Positions 1 through 11,284 of a stretch of DNA of 64,000 nt are shown here, piece after piece. Both the position numbers and the translations under genes were made by a program. Below the pieces are notes generated by a model, which was not told the origin of the DNA, searched no databases, and saw only the letters and a program-made list of their open reading frames with translations. Each line of letters starts with the position of its first letter. Within the stretch, counting starts at the first letter, position 1. The DNA is from Amblyomma americanum (lineage: Eukaryota; Arthropoda; Arachnida; Ixodida; Ixodidae), in NCBI RefSeq assembly GCF_052857255.1, contig NC_135505.1:61423149-61487148 (forward strand), read 5' to 3'.

Positions 1-2690
1 CCCATCGGCAAGCGTGGCTGTCTGTTAATTTGGAAGTTTCCCTCTCGCACCGGCATCGCAGCCCTGGCTTGACGCGGCACATGCTGACATGGCACTCCCT
101 AACGCATCCGGAACGCAGGCGGGACCCGATGAGGGATTGATTGCACACACGCGGGTTCTTCCGCTCCGGCTGTTTCCTCACACACGCCGTACCCATGAAG
201 TCGGTCACGCTTGTCCACACTCCTGTGCCACTACTACTGTGCGTCTTTCAGTCCACTGTTTACATGCATCTTTCTTGACGTCGGCAGCTTCTTTGCTGAA
301 ACCGCGATAGGAGAGCAAACTTTGCTTGCAAAATTCTTCATAAATAACACACCCGCAATGCCGTCCACATTTGTTTAATTTCCTGGAAATCCAGAATTGA
401 GTGATATCATAGGCGACGGCGGCTCGCACGTCGCGCAGAAGGCTTCGCGTGGCGCGTCGCCGCGCATTATCGCCTCATAGTTGATGTGCTTCATGCGCTT
501 CAGGTTTCGTCAGAACATATGCCTTGAGAACTATAGTGTGGGTTGGCTTGTAGTACAACGCTTTGGTCCAAGACACGTTTACCAAACACTTCAAACCAAG
601 GAAGCCGAGCACCAGGCCGGGGGAAATCGTGTACCGATTAGGAAACCGGTTTGTACCCAGCGGCATTGGGGATCGAACCCAGCTCCGAGTGCTTGGTGGC
701 TCAGAAATGCCTCTGGATTTTTTTCAGGGCACTGAAGGCTCGTGTAGGCACCTCTGTTGCACCATATCCCAAATTCAGGACTGGTGCGTTGGGTTTGCTG
801 TCACACCGCATTGTTCGCGACCTGCTTTCGAGGCGATCGGTCATTGGTCTCCAGCTTTATTCATCGCTAGCGAAATCTTGGAGGAAATATGCGTGTGTTG
901 TTGTCGTCTTTGCAGCTCGCAGCCTCATCTTTGCAGCTTGTGTGTCAGCAATGACAAGATCAAGTCAGGACAATACAGTGGTGCTCATGCAAATATTGTT
1001 ACTTGAGCGTGTTATGTGACGTCATTTTTCAGTGAGACATTTCTGGGCAAACTAATAGGTGTGTACGTAGTTAAGACGTTTTCTTATTAAACTTTGCCAA
1101 TGCACTTGCCACTGTGACGTTTCTAGGTAAATTTTTGAATTCGCAGGTCGCTGAGGCTTTTCGGATTAAAATTATGACCGCGCACGTCGCTCAGAAATTT
1201 CAATCCAGCCAAAGGCGTTTGCAAACGTTTGAAGCAGTTTCAAAAGGGTTAAAAGCGTCTGTGTTTCGTTGGATCAGAAATTGAGGGTAATTCCGCTCGT
1301 GGCACTGCAGTCTGCCAGCCTTCGAATTTAGGCCCAATCAGAGCACCACATTGCGATGCATAGGCCCTATGGGCTGCTTTGCAGGTGGTTTTATCAAGGA
1401 GCTGCACCTCTGCTGTGATGTAGGAGCAGTAGAAATTGCGTCGTAATAGAGAGAGGGAAAGAGTGGTACTTTGTTGCATCAAATAACGATTCGGCGGGCC
1501 TCATTCAAGACCAGCTGTCTGTCGCTCTGGCTTCTGCCGTTGTGGTATCCAATCACAGCGCAGCGGGAGCGGGAGGGAAAACAGGCATTTGTGAGCATCG
1601 TGTTAATGTGTATCAGGTACCTCACGTTTTACTCAAAGCGCGCCGTTTGTTTATCGATTTTAGGTTACTGCTACAGTTGCTGTAAATACTTCGACTGCCG
1701 TCGCTGCATTCGAAAACACCAGAGCCAGGCTTCTACTCAGACTGAGAAGCTACATGAGGTAAGCCTTACGAGAAAATTGGCGTTAACTCATTTATAACGC
1801 TTTGCAAGACGTACGCTAAGCTGAGTTCATCCGCCAGATTACGGCGTACGATGATAAAAAGAAATGGGGGCTGGTTCTAAAAAGGATGCTGCGGGCAACT
1901 CCCATTACATTTCTGGCTGTAGCAGACGGCCTTTTTCTGGCTTCAGTGATGACCGTTCCGAAGCAAAATGCGTATTCATTCGTGACAAGTATGCAGTTGG
2001 GAAATGAATCCTTTTCAACCAATTCAAACTAATCTCAATAATTACGGCGTCGTGAGCTTTTAGACCGTGATTATTGCTAGGAAGCCAATTTGCCGTGGCG
2101 TGACGTCAGAGATCCGGAAGCAGGAGTACCTCAGATCGCCGCAGTCGCCTTGTAGAAACGACGATCTGGCCTGGAGACCTCTATTTTATTTTCTAGCTTT
2201 CCTAGCTAAATAAAGCTCCGCTTTAGTTTGAAGTAGCTTCTTCGCTTGTCATTAGAAGGTCGTAATCAGTCTCTCGAATCCAACCTTCATTTCTCTTCAG
2301 TCCCTCTTCCGCCCTTGGCATCAGGAACAGTGCTGTAGAATACTCGTAGCGGGGTAGCGTTCATATAAGAGGGAAGCTTTGGTGTGGAGTAAAATTTTGG
2401 CCGTCATGACGCCTTTATGGCGCTGTTCGTGAAAAGTGGAAAGGAGACGGCTGCGCATTCGCTTCACAGCCGCAATCGAATCTACGGCTAAAATCGTTTA
2501 CGGTACTTGTTGACGAACAAAATTGCCTCTTCAGGAACTCAGAAAAGCGTCTTGCTTGCTTCTGATGTAGCGGCTGCCACCTCTCGACAACCCGTGGCAC
2601 TGTCACTGCTTGGCGTACATATAATTACAAGCTGACAATTGAGCTTGTCGGTGCGGCAAATCTTGAAGCTTCAACGCGAGAAATGGCAAG
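1..2690. other. Unassigned region without a recognisable gene
   Basis: I see no frame with a recognisable domain here; the longest open frames are under 150 codons and overlap on both strands. AATAAA-like motifs occur but attach to no coding sequence. The only structured piece is a tRNA-like B box near position 670, listed separately. The right end, from about 2690, is the start of the sequence shared with the second BTB locus near 51.7 kb. Confidence 0.5.
585..735 (-). repeat. Possible tRNA-derived SINE fragment
   Basis: On the minus strand around 670 there is a perfect pol III B-box match (GGTTCGATCCC). It sits in a tRNA-like T-arm context and is followed by unrelated sequence, as in tRNA-derived SINEs. 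I do not find a convincing A box at the expected distance upstream, so the head may be truncated or the B box may be chance. A genome-wide copy count would settle this. Confidence 0.3.
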
Positions 2691-2897
2691 GGAGGAGAGC
2701 ATATGCAATAATAAACACTCGTGCTTAACAGGCCAAAAAAGTCGATTGCTGCACCGGCGGAGATAAGGGCGAGAATGTGTGGCTCCCTTTTAGCTTTTGT
2801 TGTTTGTGTAACCAGGTTATTAAGTCGCAGTTAATTTGGTGATGCGACGTCGTTGACAAATTACGATGTAATGTTTACCTCTCTCTTTACTTTCAGT

Positions 2898-5193
2898 TCT
2901 CACTCACAAGATTTCTCAACAGTCAGGACATTGCCGACGTAGAGATCGTCGTGCATTGTGCCCACTTTCCCGGTCAGCGGAGGTCAGCACCGAATGATCT
3001 TGGCTCTCCAGAACGACGTCTTCAGAGCCATGTTCTACGGAGACTTCGCCAAGGAAGAACGTGTGATCATCACCGACTTGCACCCGGAGGGCGTTCTTGG
3101 CCTCCTTCGGTACGTTCATTCAAGTTATTCTACAGTTGATCCACCGCTATGTGGTGTGACATGCGCCTTGATTATTGTGATGGTAAACTTGCCAATTTCA
3201 AGCGATTGTTTTTTTCTCACAAACGGCGCAACCATATCGTTTCTGACTCCACCGCGCAGTTTTTATATGCTTGAAGAATAGTCGCCAACATTAACAAAAG
3301 CATGAAGGAAATATAATGCAGAAACAAAGTTTCAGTGGCGTTGTTTTTCCATCGAGCAACCAAGGTTATCGGTTACGGCATCGTGTCAAAAGTTCTGAAA
3401 CTTGTACAGCGCCGTGGTACTTGCATAGTGTAAAAAAGGTGCGAGAAAGATTGGGTACCCTGTACTTTGAGTCTCACATTTTTGAGACCGGCTGACTAAA
3501 GTTGCAGTTTGCCCGGCTTTTTTTTTTTTCAATGGCTACGTGTTGCATGGTACTCGTTGACCTTCAGAAATGAAATGGAAAGGCAGAGTTTAGAGCAATT
3601 ATGGTGAAAGTTTCAAGCTGGTTCAGAAGTTTAGAACATATAGAAATTTGTTGGAAGGCAGTGGGGATTAGAGCTGGTATGAATGGAAACTACAATGCCT
3701 GTGGCAAAACAATTCACTCAAGCATAGTGAGTGGCAGTACAGTTTGCACTGCCGACTACTGTGAAAATCTAACTGCAAGTCTTCTCCAGGCAGCAGGAAC
3801 AGCATCCTGTTGGGTCCGTCTCATTTTGAAAACGAGTAGAAATATGTCTTGTTTTGAATGGTTTGAATACATTTTAGCACAGAATTCTATAGAGCCAACT
3901 TAAAATTCATTTCTGACAGTTTTCATTTGAGGAGACCTCAATTTCAAATTTTTTTTTATCAGGTTATACATCATAGGATCTTTCTCGATAATCCACGAAA
4001 AAGACCAAGCAGTGCGTAGGAATCGTCATCAGCAGAGTGGTCAGTTGGACTTGTTGGCCTCAAGAAACAGAAAAGCTGTACCGCGAGTGGTGCACCCAAA
4101 CTGCGTAATAATAGTATGCAAAAGTAGCTAATTAAGACGGCACTGCGCCGGCCATTTTCCACGTCCACGCACTGGGTTAACGGGTTAACATCCCCACTGT
4201 GTAGCTTCAACTAATATAGCCACTTTTCAAAAGATCATTAAGATCGCATACTACGGTGTAGGGTTCTGCAAAAATAAAAATGAAGATTATTTTCGCTCCA
4301 AATGTTAGCAAATAGATCCGCTTCTCCGGCCTTCAAGCATATGGGTAATAAATCAGACGACGAGGAACCGGTATTCCTTTTAAGTTACTGATCACAAATG
4401 CGCCAGATGAGGAAGGTGTTAATAAATAGAATACCGAAAAAAAGATCACGTAGAATGATTTCATATTTCGAGGAATTGGATTTTCATGCATTGGAAAGAA
4501 AGTGGAAGCTGTATATGTTCGAGAAACTGCATGTAATTCATTGTATAACATTTGTAATTCATTGTCTTCAATGCAGGTACTTCTACAGTGGCCATCTTGA
4601 AGTGGAAGGAGTGCATCAGGCCCTGTGCACTCGAAGCGCAGCTGTCAAGTACCTGGTGCCGGAACTCGCAGAAAAGTGCATTGCTTACGTGAAGCGTAAC
4701 ATGAAGCCGGAGGACGTGTGCCCGGTCTTGGACTACGCCATCACTATGGGTGAAGATCACAGTGACCTCCCTGTGAAGGATATCCTCCTTTCAGACAGTA
4801 TCAGCGTGCTATCCTCAGAAGCATTCGCATGCTGTTCGGAGTACACGGCCGATTACGTCGTCGACCACGTAGTCGACGTGCCCGAGATCTGTCTTTCGAG
4901 CCCTCCACAGGTGGGCACAGGAGCAGTGGCTTCACACAGCCGCTGCCGTCGACGGAGAGCCAGAGCTCCGAACACTCATGCAGCCGTTCTTCACCAAACT
5001 TCGCTTCCTCGCGCTGACTGCGGAGGAGTTCGCTTCTGGACCGAACCTGTGGGGAATCCTGAACGACCACGAGGCTCGCGCAGTCTTCAGCAACTTACTG
5101 AAAAGTGGTTCGCTGCCTTTGCCCGATGGCTTCAGCAACGTCGTCTCTCCCCGAGCGAAGGGGAAGATCTTCCCTGAGGTGCGCCCGAGGTAG
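2898..5193 (+). pseudogene. BTB/POZ-BACK domain pseudogene, copy 1 (two exons)
   Basis: Exon A (2898-3109) encodes a BTB/POZ start (ADVEIVV, then MILALQNDVFRAMFYG and GLLRY). Exon B (4577-5193) encodes the BACK region (AAVKYLVPELAEKCI, SEAFACCSEYTAD) and a C-terminal part (ALTAEEFASGPNLWGIL). The intron at 3110-4576 is phase 2, with a GT donor (gtacgt) and a CAG acceptor, and the same intron splits the second copy near 52 kb. The frame is broken twice. An 8-bp deletion relative to copy 2, near 2986, shifts exon A between BTB start and core. A 2-bp deletion near 4891 shifts exon B before the last block. BTB-BACK proteins usually dimerise and act as substrate adaptors for cullin-3 ligases. The nearest relatives in my judgement are BTBD2/3/6-like proteins. 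Exons upstream of 2898 were not identified. Confidence 0.8.
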
Positions 5194-5499
5194 ACGCCCT
5201 GCATCGGACGCCTACTGCAAACTTTCAAAGCCATCGCGTCTGACTTGTACATCTACGTGCCACGTTTAAACGCTGCTGCGATTCCGAAGAAAATATCTTC
5301 TGTGTTCAGATCGTTTGCCTTTTTGTTTTACTAACAGTTTAGATGACCACGTATTTTTCAGTATTATGTTTGTGGTCCTCTGCATCAGCAAATGCGTGAA
5401 GCTTTTCAAGCATTTTTAGGTTGTCATATATTTGTTTGCGGACAGCCAGGAATGAACACAGGCTGGACTGTGGTGGGTCCTTGTGGGTACATGAGCGGA

Positions 5500-5505
5500 A
5501 ATAAA
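5500..5505 (+). promoter_or_regulatory. Polyadenylation signal AATAAA behind BTB copy 1
   Basis: An AATAAA hexamer lies about 300 bp past the stop of BTB copy 1. The same motif in similar surroundings follows BTB copy 2 at 53695-53700. The match suggests that the duplicated block carries the ancestral 3' untranslated region. Confidence 0.45.
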
Positions 5506-5559
5506 GTATTTTCGTGTTTTTCCTTGGTTTACTTTCCAAAAAGACCAGTGCTGGCCAAA

Positions 5560-6140
5560 AATGAGGACAACGGAGCGACGTGCTGTGCTGACAGGTTCCT
5601 TTTTCTTATGCCTTAAAGTAACAATGTGGAGAATATTATGTTGGCTTGTGTCGCTAGAATGCCAGCGCCTGACCACAAAATGACCGCTTTTACTGAAAAC
5701 AAAGCTTCTGTAAGGTAGAAAAGGGGAAGTACTAACATAAAGGTACCGCCGCTTTCAAATCTCACAGGTTGAAGCCGGGTTACGAATTACCGAAAATCGT
5801 ACATATCTGTGAGGCTGCCAGGTGAACGTTGCGAGCTTGGATATTGAAGTGTTTTGTTTTGAAACCTCTAGTCCTCTTTTATCACTGAACAATGAAGACT
5901 GAGAAAGACAACCTGAGTGCTGTCGGCGGGCTGAATTTCGGTATGTTTTGGTGCTTCGCAGCGTTGCGCTTCACGTGCCCACCTGGTTTCGTTATTGACA
6001 GGCCTTGATTTTCAAGTCCGGAATAGCAAAGGAAATTAAGTGCCCCTTTCAGAGCTGCTCGGGCGAAGTTCATGCCTGGGCTCGCACATCGCTTTTGAAT
6101 CGAACAGCTTTACTACGCCAGCTATTCGAGCCGTCAGCGG
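5560..6140. other. Unassigned spacer
   Basis: No coding or structural feature is recognised between the BTB copy 1 3' region and the 3' tail of the minus-strand LINE that follows. Short open frames on both strands show no domain. Confidence 0.4.
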
Positions 6141-6959
6141 GGCCTCAAGTTTGACCTTGAATGTTGTGTTGTGCTGGGTTTTATGGCGCATAGGCAACTA
6201 AGGCCATCATGCGCCAGGCTCGAAGTATAGGAGAAATCTCTGGATAATTTTATAGAAATGTGAAAATCGTCGGTGGTGCAGAGTGCTGAAATAGTAAGAA
6301 TTACCTCATGATGAAGGAAAAGATTCTAGGAATGGGTACTATTAAAAAGTATTCAAGGGGGTCGGGTAACCTCAGCGGCCGTCTTTACCAGGGCAAGGAT
6401 ATCGAGGCTCCCAACCAATCAAAGACCACACTTTTTCTCAGGAATGAGAATGGCTGAGGTGTATCAGACAAAGTGCTGGGTCATGGTTTACACATCTTTA
6501 AGAAAACCAGCTTCTGTTAAAAATCTAAAAACGCAAGACATGTCCACAATTTCATTATCACTCAAGAGCAGTGCTGAATGAAAAGGTATGCATTGGTTAT
6601 AAAACGGAGAAAACCTTTTTCCGTAGCTTTTCCAGTTTAGAGCATGAAATTAAAATGTGATTGACTAACTTCATCTCCGCATGTAGAAACTGGTATGTCT
6701 TCTTTAGCAGAAAGTTGTGTGTAATGTGTGAGTGTGACCTATCTGGAGATGGCAGATAATGACCTCCTTGAAACGTTTCTGGTGCACACATGACTTCCAT
6801 TCACCTAGCACTGGTTTTATTACCCGTGGTTTGTTATTTAGTTCTTTATTCCAAGTGAACTGCCATTTTTTCCTTGCATTACTATGTAGTAAGTTCATGA
6901 AATCTCTGCACGGCATATTTATGTTTTTAATCTGCTTGTCGTCACAAGCATGAGCAGCG

Positions 6960-7330
6960 CACAAATCTGCTCATTCATTGCCGTTTATGCCGACATGACT
7001 TGGTACCCAGCAGAGTCTTATGTTCTGTCCTTGAGCTATGGCTGTTGTAATGTGTATGAGGTCGACAAGCAGCGAGGTTATTGCATTTCTAGAATGCAGT
7101 GCTGTGAGCACACTTAGCGAGTCTGTGTAAATAATACTGTTGGGGAGCTTCTCATTCACTATATTTTCTATGGCTACACAGATGGCGTAACATTCCGCAG
7201 TGAAGATGGAAGCGCACTGTGGAAGTCTTACTATTTTATTCCAATTTCCCTGTACAACTGCGCTTCCAACGTATGCATCTGTTTTTGAACCGTCGGTATA
7301 AAATTTTGCGAAAGTAGTGTACTTTTCCTC
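6960..7330 (-). pseudogene. RNase H domain of the I-type LINE
   Basis: The translated segment carries the RNase H acidic positions in order: FYTDGSK, FTAECYAI, YTDSLSVLTAL and WVPSHVGINGNEQAD. In I-type LINEs this domain follows RT and removes template RNA during target-primed synthesis. The C-terminal extension reads on to about 6705, ending in the degraded IGHT motif. A frameshift near 7350 separates it from the RT thumb region. Confidence 0.8.
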
Positions 7331-7499
7331 AAGTGTGAGGAATTCTTGTATTATATGTTGTTGCGGAATTTGTTTCTTACGGAACGTGTAAGAGTGAAAT
7401 CACAGATTTCAGGAAAATTGTGCCATGGCAGCAGTGGACCTCGCCTTCGGGCAATGTTTGGAAATACGTCTAGTATGACAAGGCTCCGGCACACCTCTT

Positions 7500-8239
7500 C
7501 AAATCGTGAGAGGCCGAGTAGCTTGCGGCTTGCTGTTGAAGAGAGTTCCAGAAAGCCACTTTGTGGCGATAGGGTAACATAAATGTTCATGCAGTGAACG
7601 GATTTTTAGAATGTAGTAGCATGTGAGTATGGCTCTTAAACCTGCAAGCGATGGTTCATTGGTTTCTACATGGAGACTGTTTATGGGTGATGTCCTATAT
7701 GCACCAGTGGAGAGACGCAAACCTAAATTATGTACTGGATCTAGCCGTTTGAGGTACGATGGTCTCGCTGACCCATACACTATGCATCCGTAATACGGGG
7801 TAGAGCGTACTACAGAGCGGTATATTTGTAAGGGACATGTCCTCTCGGCTCCGCAGTGTTTTCTCGACAGAAGTTATAGTATGTTCAGGGATCGAGAAGC
7901 CTTCTTTTTCAACGCATTTATGTGAGGCATGAAGGTGAGCTTTCTGTCGAATGTTATACCCAGAAATTTATGTTCTTTTTTCACGGCTGAGTCTATTTCG
8001 TTCAGGTGTAGGGTGGGATCTATCTGCATGCCTCGTCTGAGTGAGAAAAGAATGGCCACCGATTTCTGTGGAGAGAAACGGAAGCCATTTTGGTCTGCCC
8101 ATATTGCCAGTTTATTGTTAGCTGTATCTGTCGTTCGCATGTCGATGCATTCGAGGATGTGTAGGCTATCTGGAGATCATATACATAGACAGAATGCATA
8201 ACTGACCTTGGGATTATTTTCCTGATAGAATTCATTTTT
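7500..8239 (-). pseudogene. C-terminal half of the LINE reverse transcriptase
   Basis: This piece continues the RT from 11601 across the gypsy insertion. It begins next to the catalytic region, which reads YVYDLQIAY where this family normally has YVDD, so one catalytic aspartate is now tyrosine (GAT to TAT). The thumb follows (HKFLGITFDRKLTF and YGSARPSYLKRLDP). The 5-bp ACAGT at 8240-8244 is the target duplication of the inserted gypsy element. Confidence 0.8.
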
Positions 8240-8244
8240 ACAGT

Positions 8245-8548
8245 TGTTGTGTCCCCTGTGCTGTGTCCCCTTCTTTCTTTCTGTTCTGTGTCACCAGTGT
8301 TCTTTTCTAACGGCCACTTGCCCCTCTTCGCGCGCCGTCGCAAGATGCCCCCCACGGCGGGCCCCCGCGCCCTCTTGTTCTGGGAAGCCACTCCCTCGTG
8401 TGGACGCCGCGCCGTCCCCTCTGTCCTTCGGGCGGCAGTTCGGCTTCCGCCTCGGTCGACGCTGGTCGCACCCTCTTTAGTAGTAAATAAACAATGTGAA
8501 ATTATCGCGTGTCTTTTGCTGCATTGACAACAACTTCCGGACACGACA
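8245..8548 (+). repeat. 5' LTR of the Ty3/gypsy element
   Basis: This 304-bp terminal repeat is matched by 11285-11595. It contains AATAAA at 8486-8491 as a probable polyadenylation signal and ends CACGACA, two bases before the primer-binding-like site. Its C run near 8348 has 6 C. Confidence 0.95.
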
Positions 8549-8601
8549 GTGGCGACGAGAAAGTGGATTCGACCCGCGCTACGCAACGCTATTGACAAGC
8601 C

Positions 8602-9546
8602 ATGGCTACGCGAGGGTTTCCCAACCAAATACCAGAATTCAACGGCTCATCATGGTCATCGTGGGTTGGACGCCTCCAGTTCTACTTTGAAGCTAACATC
8701 ACAGACCAAGCCTTGAAGAGGGCCAACCTGCTGACGCTGTGCGGGGAGCAGACCTCCGACACTGTCTGCGCCCTTATTCAGCCAAGCACACCAGCGGCAG
8801 TGTCTTACGACGACATCGTAGCAGCACTGCAAAAGCACTACAACCCAAGGCCATCCGAGGTCTACAGCCGGGCTCGCTTCCAACGAAGAGATCAACTGGA
8901 AGGAGAAAATGTGAGCGCCTACACAGCAGCGCTCAAGAAGCTGGCTGCCCACTGCAATTTTGGGACGCTGACCACAACAGCTACCGGGCAGGAAAGAGAC
9001 GCAGCTTCTTCTGCTAACCCCACCATGCTTCCCTTGGACGTGATGTTACGTGACAGATTTGTGTGCGGACTGAGTGACGAGTCACTGCAGCAGCGCATGT
9101 TCGCCGAGAAGGATCTCACGTTCAACAAAGCTTACGACATCGCCGTACGAGCGGAGAGCGCCGGTCACCAGCAGAGAGAGATTCGACGGAACACCGAGCC
9201 GGTACACCAAACAAGCAACCAGGTACGCAAGCATTCTGTTGTTGCAAAATTGGTAAAGAAAGCACAACGCTGCTGGCGGTGTGACGACCAACACAACCCC
9301 CAGGAATGCCGATTCCAGTCAGCCACGTGTAATTTTTGCCACAAGCGAGGGCATATCGAGAGAGCTTGCATTAAGAAACGGAAGCTTGTCAAGATAAACT
9401 CGCCTTCCCAGCCTAATCACAGCGTATGTGACATGGACATGGTCGCCACGCCATCAACGGTCATTCGACGCCCTGAAAGACCTGCTTCGGAGATGTACAG
9501 TCCTCCGCCACTACGACGAAAGGAAGCCTCTGCTTTTGGCTTGTGA
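8602..9546 (+). CDS. gag: Gag protein of the Ty3/gypsy element
   Basis: The protein has 314 codons and begins MATRGFPNQIPEFNGSSW 53 bp after the 5' LTR. The N-terminal capsid-like part has W and L patterns typical of retrotransposon gag. Two zinc knuckles follow at about residues 224-256: CWRCDDQHNPQEC, one residue short of the usual spacing, and a regular CNFCHKRGHIERAC. The product would coat the element RNA in cytoplasmic particles. About the last 40 residues are probably not native: the frame runs across the internal deletion and reads the RNase H region out of frame. The pol frame begins within it, shifted by +1. Confidence 0.85.
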   Translation: MATRGFPNQIPEFNGSSWSSWVGRLQFYFEANITDQALKRANLLTLCGEQTSDTVCALIQPSTPAAVSYDDIVAALQKHYNPRPSEVYSRARFQRRDQLEGENVSAYTAALKKLAAHCNFGTLTTTATGQERDAASSANPTMLPLDVMLRDRFVCGLSDESLQQRMFAEKDLTFNKAYDIAVRAESAGHQQREIRRNTEPVHQTSNQVRKHSVVAKLVKKAQRCWRCDDQHNPQECRFQSATCNFCHKRGHIERACIKKRKLVKINSPSQPNHSVCDMDMVATPSTVIRRPERPASEMYSPPPLRRKEASAFGL

Positions 9547-11272
9547 CGCATCTCCGTACGGAGTCGGCGCAGTTCTGTCGCAGACTGACGACCAAGGAAG
9601 GGAAGCCCCTATCGCCTTCGCCTCACGTACGTTGTCGCAAGCAGAGCGCAACTACTCGCAACTTGACAAAGAAGGGCTAGCTGTCGTCTACGCGGCGACA
9701 CACTTTCGCCAGTACATTGCCGGCCGAAAGGTGACGTTTATAACGGATCACCGACCGCTATTGGGCATTTTGGGACCAATAAAGCCTATGCCGTCGACGT
9801 TGTCTCCACGAATGACCCGTTGGTGCATCAAACTCTCAGCGTACGACTACGATCTGGTCTACCGCAGTGGGAATAAACATCAAAATGCCGATGCGCTGAG
9901 CCGCCTGCCACTAGACGCAACTGTTGACGAACCACCTCCACCTGGAGACGTTCTCATGTTCGAAGCGCTGCCAGATCCTCCGCTTACAGCAGCCACAGTT
10001 GCAGCATCTACGCAGAAGTGCGCAGCTCTCCGGCTGGTTTACACAGCTGTTCAGCAAGGCAACGTGCACAAACTCAAAGGGGACAACTTCGACGCTTACC
10101 GCAGGCGAGCTACAGAGTTGAGCACCCATCGCGGCTGCATCATTTTTGGGTCTCGAGTTGTGATTCCGAGAGAACTACGCGCACAAGCCATGTCTCTCAT
10201 CCACGCTGGCCATAGGGGCATCGTTGCAATGAAAAAGTGTGCCAGAAGCTACATGTGGTGGCCTGGCATTGACCACGACATCCAAACAGTGGTCCGAGAT
10301 TGCAAGCCTTGCCAGAGCAGCCGCAGCGCCCCGCCTAAAGCTCCTCTCCCAGAATGGCAAAAACCAGACACACCCTGGCACACCTTGCACATTGATTTTG
10401 CAGGACCAATTGAGGGCTGCATCTTCCTCGTGGTCGTAGATGCCTACACCAAGTGGCTTGAGATAAGAGAAATGAAACAGACGACTTCGGCAGCAGTCAT
10501 TGACAACCTGCGATCACTGTTCGCAACGGTCGGCCTGCCTCGCAAGGGAGTGTCGGACAACGGAACACCGTTTGTGCCTGCGGAGATTCTCAAGTTTTAT
10601 CGTGACAACGGGATCTCATCAGTCACATCAGCCCCCTACCACCCAGCAACAAACGGACAAGCCGAGCGCTACGTAGCCGGGCTAAAACGCGCCCTTGAAA
10701 GAGATAAAACAGGGTCGCTGCAGCGCCGCCTTGCGCGCTTTCTCTTCAAGCAGCACACGACGGTTCAGAGCACAACGAACCAGACCCCAGCTAAAATGAT
10801 GTTTGAGCGCGAAATGCGAACCCAGCTCACAGCCATCCTCCCCGAGCCCAAAGCGGAGACGTTCCGGGAAGAAAAACCAATTCCGCGCTGCGGATTGCTT
10901 CATGAGGGGCAGCGCGTCCTCGCCCGGCAGTTTCTCAAAAAGCCACGCTGGGAGGAAGGTACGATTGTCAAACGCATAGGCCTGCGCTCTTGGCTCGTCA
11001 ACATACATGGAACGGTAGCACGCCGACACCTCAACCAGCTGCGTGGATTTACGACGCCTGCTGACAGCGGTCCGGCATCCGAGAAAACACGAGCACCGTC
11101 TAACCACATAGCCTGGCACCTCTCCCCGGAGGAAAAGACCTCGCCCAGGGCAGACCTAGAAGACACAGCGACTAACAGCCAGCCTACAAGTGCTTCTCCC
11201 CCGAGCGCACAAAGCCAGCGCGCCTCCACGCGTCCGCGCAGACCCCCTGAACGCTACCAGGCAACTTTCTAA
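9428..11272 (+). CDS. pol: Pol remnant: RNase H and integrase, protease and RT missing
   Basis: 614 codons are open. RNase H starts at once: LLACDASPYGVGAVLSQ, then ERNYSQLDKEGLAVVYA and ITDHRPLLGIL supply the acidic residues. The integrase has an HHCC zinc site (HAGHRGIVAMKK through CKPC) and a catalytic core with aspartate in HIDFAGP, aspartate in SDNGTPF and glutamate in NGQAERYV. The first codons resemble the linker before RNase H, so protease and almost all of RT were removed cleanly. RNase H degrades template RNA and integrase inserts the cDNA. All catalytic residues I can check are present, so the integrase may still be functional. Confidence 0.88.
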   Translation: MTWTWSPRHQRSFDALKDLLRRCTVLRHYDERKPLLLACDASPYGVGAVLSQTDDQGREAPIAFASRTLSQAERNYSQLDKEGLAVVYAATHFRQYIAGRKVTFITDHRPLLGILGPIKPMPSTLSPRMTRWCIKLSAYDYDLVYRSGNKHQNADALSRLPLDATVDEPPPPGDVLMFEALPDPPLTAATVAASTQKCAALRLVYTAVQQGNVHKLKGDNFDAYRRRATELSTHRGCIIFGSRVVIPRELRAQAMSLIHAGHRGIVAMKKCARSYMWWPGIDHDIQTVVRDCKPCQSSRSAPPKAPLPEWQKPDTPWHTLHIDFAGPIEGCIFLVVVDAYTKWLEIREMKQTTSAAVIDNLRSLFATVGLPRKGVSDNGTPFVPAEILKFYRDNGISSVTSAPYHPATNGQAERYVAGLKRALERDKTGSLQRRLARFLFKQHTTVQSTTNQTPAKMMFEREMRTQLTAILPEPKAETFREEKPIPRCGLLHEGQRVLARQFLKKPRWEEGTIVKRIGLRSWLVNIHGTVARRHLNQLRGFTTPADSGPASEKTRAPSNHIAWHLSPEEKTSPRADLEDTATNSQPTSASPPSAQSQRASTRPRRPPERYQATF

Positions 11273-11284
11273 GGGGGAAGGAAG

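Noticed and set aside
8020..8628. 202-codon minus-strand gene
   Set aside because: It crosses the other border of the same gypsy insertion (8245) and mixes antisense LTR with LINE sequence.
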